Shown here in pieces: positions 24,999-32,498 of a stretch of DNA of 64,000 nt. Position 1 is the first letter of the stretch; each line of letters starts with the position of its first letter. Source of the stretch: Candidatus Rhodoferax randersensis (GTDB lineage: Bacteria > Pseudomonadota > Gammaproteobacteria > Burkholderiales > Burkholderiaceae_C); the NCBI GenBank assembly GCA_016718155.1, contig JADKEH010000020.1, forward strand, positions 45,887 to 109,886, given 5' to 3'. The position numbers and the translations under genes were made by a program. The notes under the pieces were generated by a model. It worked only from the letters and a program-made list of their open reading frames with translations. It did not search any database and was not told the origin of the DNA.

Positions 24999-26813
24999 AT
25001 GACACTCGAAGCAGGTTTTTGCATCGGCACGCGGGAAGTCTTCCCGCTGGAGGGCCGCATCGTCGGCGCGGGCGGGACGCTGCGCGTCGAGCCCAAAGCG
25101 ATGGCAGTGCTGCTCGAACTGGCCCGGCATGCACCGGATGTGCGCACGCGCCAGCAGATCGTGCAGACGGTCTGGCCGCGCGGCTTCGTCAGTGACGACG
25201 TGCTCACGCGTTGCATCGGCCAACTGCGCCGCGCGCTGGGCGACGACGCCCACGCGCCGACCCATCTCGAGACCATCCCCAAGCGGGGCTATCGGCTACG
25301 AACCGCGCCCGTGGCGCTGCAGCGCGACGCGGCGAGCGCGCCGCCCATGCGGTCAAGCGTCGAGTCCCTGATCGTTCTGCCGTTTCGCAACCTCTCTGGC
25401 GCCAGCGAGGACTTCATCGCCGACGGCCTGACCGAGCTGCTGATCCTGCGGCTGTGTGCCCTGCGCAATGTACGCATCATCTCGCGCACCACCGCGATGC
25501 GGTTCAAAACCAGCACCGCCAGCGTGGCCGAGATTGCCGCCAGCACCGGGGCCGACTGGGTCATCGAGGGCTCGGTACTGCAGTCAGGCGACCGCTTGCA
25601 GGTGATCGCGCAACTGATCGACGCCCGTACCGACGCCCACATCTGGGCCGCGGACTATGTGCGTGATCTGCAAGACCTGCTGCCACTGCAAAACGAGATC
25701 GCGCTGCGACTGGCCGCCGCCATCCGGGCGCAGTTGGGCGGTGAATCCGGCACGCCAAACAAGCTGCCAACCCTGCCGCCGCAGGTGATGCGCGATTACC
25801 TGCGCGGGCGCCACCTGATCGGGCAACGCACCGTGGCCACGCTGCGCGAGGCAGCAGGCCTTTTCCAGGCCATCACTGTCCTTGTTCCCGAGTTTGCGGC
25901 GGCTTGGGCCTCGCTGGCCGAGTGCGAACTGATGCTCGCCCACTACGGCGCGCCCGACCTGGCAAGTCTGGTTGCGGCTTGCGAACAGCATCTGGAGCAG
26001 GCCCTGGCACGCGAGCCTGAGCTGGCAATCGGGCTGTCGGCGCGTGCGGCACTGCGCTTCTTCTTCAAGCGCGACCTCGACGGCGCTGCCGAGGACTCGC
26101 AGCACGCGCTGGCGCTGCTGCCAAGCCATGCCCTGGCCATGGTGTCGATGGCCAGTGTCTGCGCCGTCAGGCGCCACTTCGCCGAGGCAAGCGCCTGGCT
26201 ACAGCAGGCCTTGCTGGTTGATCCGCTCGATGTTGGCCTGAACATGAACTTTGGCGACCACATGATCCTGCAGCGCCGCTACGACGCTGCGCTGCAGGCC
26301 TTGCACCGGGCGCTGGAGCTTGCGCCAGCGCACCGGCCTTGCCAGCTTCGCACCTGCTGGGCGCTGGCATTGAACGGGCAGCCGACACAGGCGCATGCTT
26401 TGCTCGCCAGCATTGGACCCCAGGGCACGGACGATGTGCAGTGGCTGGAGTACGCGGCGCTGGTGGCCGCTGCCGTGGGCGACTCATCGGGCGCCATGGC
26501 GCGCTTTGAGGCGTTGCAAAGCCTAGCCCGCAGTCAAGCCGTGCCCGCCTGGACGCTGGCGCGGGCCGCAGCGGCGGCGCGGCAAGACGAGGTGGCGGTC
26601 GACTGGATCGAGGCCGCCGCGCAGCAGCAATCGAGCTCAATGCCCTTCGTGTTCCTGACACCCGCCTTCGACGCCCTGCATGCGAACCCGCGCTTTCTTG
26701 CCGTGGCGGCGCACTTGCCCCCGCCAGGGGCACAGCCTCAAGACAGGCCCGCCACGGTGCTCAACGGCAAGAACAAGACGCGTGGATCGCTTGACAATGC
26801 CATGAAGCCATGA
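24999..26813 (+). CDS. Winged-helix regulator with TolB-like and TPR regions
   Basis: About 604 residues. The N-terminal OmpR/CadC-type winged helix (residues about 5-105) includes EPKAMAVLLELARH, VWPRGFVSDDVLTRCIGQLRRALGDD and TIPKRGYRL. It is followed by a TolB/FlgO-like region (SLIVLPFRNLSGASEDFIADGLTELL) and C-terminal tetratricopeptide-like repeats. No membrane helix is obvious, unlike CadC. The start ATG at 24999 has GGAGG upstream; the longer frame from 24780 adds unrelated residues. It is divergent from the PEP-CTERM gene, a possible target. The last 76 bases overlap the GNAT gene on the other strand, so the tail after about PPPGAQ may not be native. Confidence 0.82.
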   Translation: MTLEAGFCIGTREVFPLEGRIVGAGGTLRVEPKAMAVLLELARHAPDVRTRQQIVQTVWPRGFVSDDVLTRCIGQLRRALGDDAHAPTHLETIPKRGYRLRTAPVALQRDAASAPPMRSSVESLIVLPFRNLSGASEDFIADGLTELLILRLCALRNVRIISRTTAMRFKTSTASVAEIAASTGADWVIEGSVLQSGDRLQVIAQLIDARTDAHIWAADYVRDLQDLLPLQNEIALRLAAAIRAQLGGESGTPNKLPTLPPQVMRDYLRGRHLIGQRTVATLREAAGLFQAITVLVPEFAAAWASLAECELMLAHYGAPDLASLVAACEQHLEQALAREPELAIGLSARAALRFFFKRDLDGAAEDSQHALALLPSHALAMVSMASVCAVRRHFAEASAWLQQALLVDPLDVGLNMNFGDHMILQRRYDAALQALHRALELAPAHRPCQLRTCWALALNGQPTQAHALLASIGPQGTDDVQWLEYAALVAAAVGDSSGAMARFEALQSLARSQAVPAWTLARAAAAARQDEVAVDWIEAAAQQQSSSMPFVFLTPAFDALHANPRFLAVAAHLPPPGAQPQDRPATVLNGKNKTRGSLDNAMKP

Positions 26814-27238
26814 TGCTGATAGAAGTCGGCTGCGGTTTCATCTTTTGCGTCAACCATTAGCGCGTACGCAGCGATCTCGGCGCGTGCCGCTCGACCCAAT
26901 GCGTCGGCCAGCATGGCCGCGCCCAGACCTTGCCCTTTGTATCGGATATCAACGGCCAGACGCCCCAGTCGGACAACCGGCACCGAGGGGTAACGCGGAA
27001 GCTTCTTTGAGATGGCTGAAGGAAGGTCTGACAAGAGCAGACTGGCCGATGCCAAGGTATAGAAGGACGCGATGCGATCGTTGTCATCCACCGCAACAAA
27101 ACAGGCAGTGACCCGGCGACGAACGTCTTGGGTTACTTGGGCGCGAAGATAGTCGTCAAGCCGGTCAGCCCCGCTGCAAAAGCTTTGCCGATCATGACTC
27201 GCCGCGAGTAACTCGACGCGAAACGGCGACGGCTTCAC
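26738..27238 (-). CDS. GNAT acetyltransferase, probable toxin of a TacT-type pair
   Basis: A 166-residue GCN5-type acetyltransferase. The acetyl-CoA-binding region is LGRLAVDIRYKGQGLGAAMLADAL, and DETAADFYQHHGFMAL gives the typical C-terminal strand. It overlaps the DUF1778 gene by four bases, the standard arrangement of GNAT/DUF1778 toxin-antitoxin pairs, in which the toxin acetylates aminoacyl-tRNA. Toxicity is inferred from this pairing. Its 3' end is antisense to the end of the regulator gene. Confidence 0.88.
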   Translation of the reverse strand: MKPSPFRVELLAASHDRQSFCSGADRLDDYLRAQVTQDVRRRVTACFVAVDDNDRIASFYTLASASLLLSDLPSAISKKLPRYPSVPVVRLGRLAVDIRYKGQGLGAAMLADALGRAARAEIAAYALMVDAKDETAADFYQHHGFMALSSDPRVLFLPLSTVAGLS

Positions 27239-27516
27239 TCGGCTGCGACCAACTTACGACGGCGAGCGAATGCGCGCTTGAGTGCGGAATTTGCTTTGGG
27301 TGGCGACAACAAGGCCTTGGCAAAGCTCTCCTGATCGGACATCGTTAGCCGAATCACCTCTGCCTGATCAACTGCGCTGCGCGCTGCTTCTTGCACGGCG
27401 GCGACAACAAAGTCGGTCATGGTGCGGCCCTGCAGTTCGGCGGCGCGCTTAAGCAGACTGTGCAAATCGGTACTGATCCGGGCTTCCAGGCGAGCAGAGG
27501 ATGGGGCGGTGGACAT
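27235..27516 (-). CDS. DUF1778 antitoxin
   Basis: A 93-residue ribbon-helix-helix antitoxin: RLEARISTDLHSLLKRAAEL is the DNA-binding part and SDQESFAKALLSPPKAN the family C-terminal contact region. The start at 27516 follows AAGGAG; the longer frame from 27549 is unlikely. It is first in the operon with the GNAT gene and is expected to repress its own promoter and neutralise the toxin. Confidence 0.88.
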   Translation of the reverse strand: MSTAPSSARLEARISTDLHSLLKRAAELQGRTMTDFVVAAVQEAARSAVDQAEVIRLTMSDQESFAKALLSPPKANSALKRAFARRRKLVAAE

Positions 27517-27664
27517 GGTGGGCTCCTTATTTTTTGAATTGTACGGCAATATGCCGGGTTTGACTCGCCTGCGGCGCTGGGGGTTTCTTCAGGCGTCAAG
27601 GGTCGGTCAGAAAATACTGCTGTGATGAATAATCGGCCCACCACCAACCCAACGGGAGAAGGCG

Positions 27665-28213
27665 ATGGCAACCTGGGCCTACCAATGCCGACCATGCAGC
27701 GGCAGCAGCGATCTCTGGCTGGTGGCGCGCGAGCGCGTCGATGAGCTGCCGGCCGGCGTGACCATCCTGCGCGTCAAGACCGGCTCTGGCTGGGCTTGCG
27801 CGGTGCTCAATCGCAGCCACTTGGTGGAGGCCGACGCCATGCTGTTGCGCGAAGCGGTGGCATCCGATGCGCACGACTGCCCCGAGTGCGCGCCGCCGCG
27901 CGTCCCCGACCCGGCACCCGCCACCACCAAACCGGCGCCGCAGGCGAGCGCCGCCCCATTGCAGGCAGCCGCGATCTCGCTACAGGGCCAGCGGATGCTG
28001 GTGGTGCTGGTCGGCCTAAACGTGGTGCATAGTCCCGGCGAGGCCGACATGCTGAGCGCCGATCTGAGCGCGCGTTTTGGTGGCGTGGACGTGGTGCTGA
28101 TGGGGCAGCACGAGGACGGCACGCCGCAATACCACGGCGATACGGCGCTGGTGCAGTTGTTGGCCGACCTGCCGATCGACCAGATGCCGTGGAAAACCTA
28201 CCCGATTCACTGA
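27665..28213 (+). CDS. Hypothetical protein with paired CxxC motifs
   Basis: A 182-residue protein of no recognised family. The N-terminal part has CRPC near residue 8 and DCPEC near residue 77, a possible zinc-binding pair, then an Ala/Pro-rich linker. The C-terminal half reads MLVVLVGLNVVHSPGEADMLSADL and VDVVLMGQHEDGTPQYHGDT, which looks like a folded alpha/beta domain. GGGAGAAGGCG precedes the ATG. It sits just before the SDR gene. Confidence 0.7.
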   Translation: MATWAYQCRPCSGSSDLWLVARERVDELPAGVTILRVKTGSGWACAVLNRSHLVEADAMLLREAVASDAHDCPECAPPRVPDPAPATTKPAPQASAAPLQAAAISLQGQRMLVVLVGLNVVHSPGEADMLSADLSARFGGVDVVLMGQHEDGTPQYHGDTALVQLLADLPIDQMPWKTYPIH

Positions 28214-28226
28214 GCACCTTCACGGT

Positions 28227-29253
28227 ATGAACACCATGGCAAACACCGTATTGGTCTCGGGCGGCAGTGGCTACATCGCGGGCTTTCTCATCCGGCAACT
28301 GGTGGCGCAGGGCTGGATGGTGCACACCACCGTGCGCAGCCTGGCCAAGGAAGCCGCCGTGCGCGCGTTGCTGGCGGTGGACCAAGACAGCGTCAAATTC
28401 TTCGCAGCCGACCTCAATGCCGACGCCGGCTGGGCCGAGGCCATGGCCGGCTGCAGCCATGTGGCGCATGTGGCCTCACCCTTGCCCATGGGCGTGCCCA
28501 AGGACGCCAACGAACTGATCGTGCCCGCGCGCGACGGCGCGCTGCGTGCCTTGCGCGCAGCCAAGGCGGCAGGCGTCAAGCGATTCGTGATGACCTCGTC
28601 GGTGGCGGCCATCTCCTACGGCCGCGGCCGCGGCGTGCACCACTTCACCGAGGCCGACTGGACCGACTTGTCCCAGCCCCGGCCTGTCGCCCTACATCCA
28701 AAGCAAGACAGTGGCCGAACGCGCCGCGCGCGACTGGGTGGCGGCGCAGGGCGGCGGCATCGAGTACTGCAGCATCTGCCCCTCGGTGGTGCTCGGGCCG
28801 GTGTGGAGCCGCGACTATTCGGCGTCCGTCGTGATCGTGAAGAAACTGATCGACGGATCATTGCGCGCCTGTCCGGACTTCGGCTTCGGCGTGGTCGACG
28901 TGCGCGACGTGGCCGACCTGCACGTGCGTGCGCTCACAGCGCCCGGCATGGCCGACGAACGCTTCATCGCGTCGGGGCGCTTCATCAAGCTGCGCGAAGC
29001 GGCCGACATCCTGCGCACCGCGCTGGGCCCCGAGGCGCACAAGGTCACCACCCGCAATGTGCCGGACTGGCTGGTGCGTGTGGCAGCGCACTTCAACCCG
29101 GTGGCCAAGGCCGTGGTGGGCGAGCTGGGCTCGGTGCGCAACCAGGACGCGTCGCATGCGAAAGCCGTGCTCGGCTGGACCACGCGGCCGGTGGAGCAGA
29201 GCATTGTGGACACCGCGCGTTGTCTTATTGATTTGGGGATTGTGAAACCTTGA
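28227..29253 (+). pseudogene. NAD(P)-dependent SDR/epimerase, frameshifted
   Basis: An extended short-chain dehydrogenase similar to dihydroflavonol-4-reductase-like proteins. Frame one has the Rossmann motif VLVSGGSGYIAGFLIRQL and MTSSVAAISYG. After WTDLSQP (28677-28680, a run of four C) the true sequence continues one base out of step as GLSPYIQSKTVAERAARDW, which holds the catalytic YxxxK, and runs to the stop at 29253. One C too many explains the break. It may be an assembly error or a real mutation. Confidence 0.8.
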
Positions 29254-29288
29254 ACTGTGGCGTTCGGTTGCTGATCAGCTTTCTATCG

Positions 29289-29311
29289 CCGCGCATTCGC
29301 GATGCGCGGCG
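29289..29311. terminator. Hairpin after the SDR gene
   Basis: GCCGCGCAT/ATGCGCGGC with a five-base loop lies 36 bases after the SDR stop. There is no T-run, so it could be a terminator or only a stem. No gene was seen in 29254-29422. Confidence 0.35.
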
Positions 29312-29422
29312 CCGAAGTCCGGTGACACTCCAGTCAGTCAGGCACAGGAGTTGATGCAGGTCTCCACGAACTTGATTCTGCGGCTGATAAACTGCATTTT
29401 TTAAATATCTATACCAAGAGGG

Positions 29423-29833
29423 GTGGCTACTGTGTTCAATAAGATCCTAATTTCCTTCATAGCGTTCGCGGCCACCGCGTTGATGTCGGGATGCTCAACG
29501 CTGGCAGATGCAAGGTCTGCAAAAGGCACCGGCCCAGCGCGCGAATATGCGGCGTCCGTTGACCAAGTGTGGAAGGCGATGCCGGCAGTGCTCGCTGAAT
29601 TGTCCTTGCCTCTGGTGGGTGAGAACAAGGCAGAGGGGTACATCCTTGCGCAGAGGGGTATCACCGCGTTTAGTTATGGTGAAAACGTTGCAATATTCGT
29701 GGAATCGGTGAATGGCATTACTCGTACACGAGTAGAGGTTGTTTCCAAGAAGTCCATGGCTACCAACGTCTTCGCCCCTGATTGGAGCAACGAGATTCTT
29801 GACAAACTCGGTGAGAAGCTAAAGAAGATTTAG
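29423..29833 (+). CDS. Predicted lipoprotein
   Basis: A 136-residue protein with a lipoprotein signal: ILISFIAFAATALMSGCS, with the lipidated cysteine in LMSGC near residue 24. The mature part (REYAASVDQVWKAMPAVLAEL then a beta-rich end) resembles small DUF3568-like lipoproteins, but no family is certain. The start is GTG at 29423 after AAGAGGG; a second GTG three codons later is possible. Base composition is less GC-rich than its neighbours, which may mean transfer. Confidence 0.65.
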   Translation: MATVFNKILISFIAFAATALMSGCSTLADARSAKGTGPAREYAASVDQVWKAMPAVLAELSLPLVGENKAEGYILAQRGITAFSYGENVAIFVESVNGITRTRVEVVSKKSMATNVFAPDWSNEILDKLGEKLKKI

Positions 29834-29939
29834 GCGACGGCCAGCAGCCTCGTCGGGACGTCACAACCATGACGAGTCACAACCTGCTGCGTGAATTCGC
29901 CGCGTGGCTCCGTGCCGACCCTCAAATCGAGCCCTCACC

Positions 29940-30212
29940 ATGCCCACCAAGACGTTCACCAGCGGCCGCATCCGGCAAGCCCACTACGACCCCGCATCGG
30001 GACAGCTTGAGCTGCATTGGGACAACAAGACCGTCCTTGCCTACAAGCAGGTTCCGCAAGAGGTATATCGCCGGCTGTGCAGCGCACCCACTCCGGCGGC
30101 GTATTGGGAGGACCGGATTGCAGAGGAGTATCCGAAGGGCGTGCCGCTGACGTCCAGCGCCAGTCCGGATGGTGCCAAGAACCTTGGTGACCTGTTTGGG
30201 GGCGGGGACTGA
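29940..30212 (+). CDS. KTSC-domain protein
   Basis: About 90 residues. The KTSC domain is seen as SGRIRQAHYDPASGQLELHW, VLAYKQVPQEVYRRL and PTPAAYWEDRIAEEYP. The domain occurs alone or beside nucleases and other enzymes; its function is unknown. It lies next to the VapBC pair in a region of small mobile-type genes. The start at 29940 is the closest ATG to the domain. Confidence 0.75.
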   Translation: MPTKTFTSGRIRQAHYDPASGQLELHWDNKTVLAYKQVPQEVYRRLCSAPTPAAYWEDRIAEEYPKGVPLTSSASPDGAKNLGDLFGGGD

Positions 30213-30225
30213 ACGGATCACCCAT

Positions 30226-30606
30226 TCACAACCTGCGCGCGCCCTCCAGCTTGGCCAGCGCCTTGTCAAAGGTGGCAAGCGGCAGATGCCCGGCCTTGCG
30301 GGCTGTCTCCAGCACTAGGCAGTCCGAAAACCCCAGGGCGGGCTTGGCTCGGAATTGTGACAACGCGGCGCTGACCACATCCGCATCCTGCAGCACCAGG
30401 CTCTCGTGGATCAGCAGCAGATCCAATGCGGCGATCAGTTGCTTGGGCGTTCGGGCGTACACGGCATCAAGAACCCATACGGCTTCGGCCAGCACCAGAT
30501 GCGATACCCAAGCGCCCTTCGCAACGGCCTGGTCTGCCGCAAGCGCTTGGCTTGCATCGTCACGCGCCAACAGGCGCACCAGCACGTTGGTGTCAACGGC
30601 CAGCAT
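30226..30606 (-). CDS. vapC: VapC-type PIN-domain toxin
   Basis: A 126-residue PIN-domain ribonuclease. The acidic metal-binding residues are in MLAVDTNVLVRLLARDD, in VLAEAVWVLD and in LGFSDCLVLETA, and LATFDKAL supplies the last. Such toxins cut tRNA or rRNA. It overlaps the 3' end of the antitoxin gene by 14 bases, as usual for vapBC operons. All catalytic acids are kept, so it should be active if released. Confidence 0.9.
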   Translation of the reverse strand: MLAVDTNVLVRLLARDDASQALAADQAVAKGAWVSHLVLAEAVWVLDAVYARTPKQLIAALDLLLIHESLVLQDADVVSAALSQFRAKPALGFSDCLVLETARKAGHLPLATFDKALAKLEGARRL

Positions 30607-30865
30607 GCCGGCGTTGCATGTGTTGGCGAATACCTGCTTCGAGTTCCGTCAGCGTCTTGGCTGGCGCCCCGGTCGGTGGCGCATCTGGAAACAGCGCCTG
30701 GTGCACTTCGTCCGTGCTGTGGCGCGTGGCGCGTTCCACCACGATTCGGTCACCGTCCTGAGTCCACACCAGGGCCGAGCCCGGAATCAGGTGCAGAAAT
30801 TTGCGAACGGGGGCCGGCACGGAAACCTGGCCTTGCGAAGTGAGTTTGGTCTGCGTTTTTTCCAT
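30593..30865 (-). CDS. vapB: VapB-type AbrB-fold antitoxin
   Basis: A 90-residue protein with an N-terminal SpoVT/AbrB domain (KLTSQGQVSVPAPVRKFLHLIPGSALVWTQDGDRIVVE, in pieces) and a flexible C-terminus that would bind the toxin. It precedes and overlaps vapC. Autoregulation of the pair is expected from the family. Confidence 0.88.
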   Translation of the reverse strand: MEKTQTKLTSQGQVSVPAPVRKFLHLIPGSALVWTQDGDRIVVERATRHSTDEVHQALFPDAPPTGAPAKTLTELEAGIRQHMQRRHAGR

Positions 30866-30877
30866 AGCGTGATCCTA

Positions 30878-31069
30878 TCACTTTACCGTGGTAATGTGCA
30901 ATCCCACTCGCTGCTCCACATCCTTGGCGGAAAAATCAAACAGCCGGATACGCACCAGCAACTTGGCCTCCAGCTCGGGCGTCTTGAGTTCAGTGGAGAC
31001 AATGCAGCACCCCGGCACGTTGCCGGTCGGGGCGATTTTCAGCCCCACCACCTTGCCTAGGTAAAATCG
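30878..31069 (-). pseudogene. Possible gene remnant upstream of vapB
   Basis: A minus-strand frame of about 60 codons ends at 30878, reading LGKVVGLKIAPTGNVPG, CCIVSTELKTPELEAKL and then LVRIRLFDFSAKDVEQRVG. The protein-like composition suggests the C-terminal part of a lost gene. No family was recognised and the upstream part runs into the CorC-like gene in antisense. The rest of 30866-31111 is otherwise empty. Confidence 0.35.
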
Positions 31070-31111
31070 ATCCCTGGTCAACTTTGGCGGGCGAGCATTC
31101 GCCTGCTCCGC

Positions 31112-32412
31112 ATGGAAATTCTCATTCTGTTTGCGCTCATCTTGCTGAACGGCGCTTTTGCAATGTCTGAGATCGCCTTGGTCACGGCGCGCAAGGCCAG
31201 ACTCGCAAAACTTGTGGATGAGGGCAACAGCGCGGCCATCGCGGCGGTCAAGTTGGGAGAGGATCCGACGCGGTTTCTCTCGACCATACAGAGTGGCATC
31301 ACATCGATTGGTGCGCTCAACGGCACTGTTGGCGAGGCGGCGCTGGCGCCGCCCCTGTCGAAGTGGCTGATGGTCCTGGGCTTGCAAGAGAGTTACGCCC
31401 AGTTCGCGGGAACTGGCTTGGTGGTGATAGTGATCACCTACTTTTCGATCGTCCTGGGTGAGTTGGTGCCCAAACGATTGGGGCAGTCCCATCCGGAAGC
31501 GGTGGCGTGTTGGTCGCCAAGCCAATCAGTTGGCTGGCGTCGCGGCAAGCCGTTCGTTCGGCTGTTGTCAGGGTCACGCGTGGCCTTTTGCGGGTGTTGG
31601 GAGTCAAAGGAGCACCGGCTCCAATGTGACGGCGAAGAAATTGATGCAGTCTTGAGCGAGGGCACCTCATGCGGGCGTCATCGAGTCGCACGAACACACA
31701 ATGGTTCGCAACGTCTTTCTGCTTGACGACCGGCAAATCAACTCGCTGATGGTGCCCCGAGGCGATGTCGTAGTTCTGGAAAGCGCCTTGTCGTTTTGCC
31801 GAAAACCTCAAGCGAATCGACGACTCGGACCATGCGCGTTTTCCAGTTGTGCATGGAAGTATCGACAACATCGTGGGTGTTGTGAATGCTCGCCAACTGT
31901 TAACGAAGGTGGCACGCGGCGAGATTCCAGACCTGCTTGGTAATTTGCAACAACCACTCTATGTCCCCGAAACACTCACAGGATGGAGCTGCTGGACAAC
32001 TTTTCGGTCCTCGGACGTGCACATGGCCTTCGTGGTTGACGAGTATGGACGGGTGCAGGGTGTCGTTGCCTTGCAGGACCTTATCAAGCCATTACCCGGC
32101 GAGTTTCATCCGCGCAACCCTGAAACATCATGGGCAGTTCAGCGGAGACGATGGATCGTGGCTGCTGGACGGTCACATCCCGGTCCCCGAGCTCAAGGAT
32201 CGCTTGGGCCTGAGGAAGTCCCCGAGGAAGAACGCGGTCGCTACCACACCCCTTAGCGGAATGATGATGCTGCTAACGGGGCGCTTGCCGCGAACAGCGG
32301 AAGTGGTCCACTGGGAGCAATGGCGTTTCAGATTGTCGACATGGATGGCAGGACCATCGACAAGGTACTGGCCACTTTGTCTGCTCCGGACCCGCTTGTG
32401 CCCCAAGCATGA
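31112..32412 (+). pseudogene. CorC/HlyC-type CNNM-CBS membrane protein, multiply frameshifted
   Basis: Homologue of hemolysin/CorC family transporters. The N-terminal CNNM domain is readable (MEILILFALILLNGAFAMSE ... FSIVLGELVPKRLG) up to about 31500. After that, pieces alternate between frames: AEEIDAVLSEG-like and HTMVRNVFLLDDRQINSLMVPRGD, the CBS part ARFPVVHGSIDNIVGVVNARQLL, HMAFVVDEYGRVQGVVALQDL, HIPVPELKDRLGLRK and the end FQIVDMDGRTIDKVLATL, which stops at 32412. At least six frame changes are needed, many more than for the other broken genes here, so real decay is likely. Confidence 0.82.
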
Positions 32413-32498
32413 GGGATGCAAATTGGTCTTGGCGCAACACCCGAACAAAGTCGTTCGGGCGTGGCTTCGCCGTGCCCAACACCGCACATGGGCACTGC

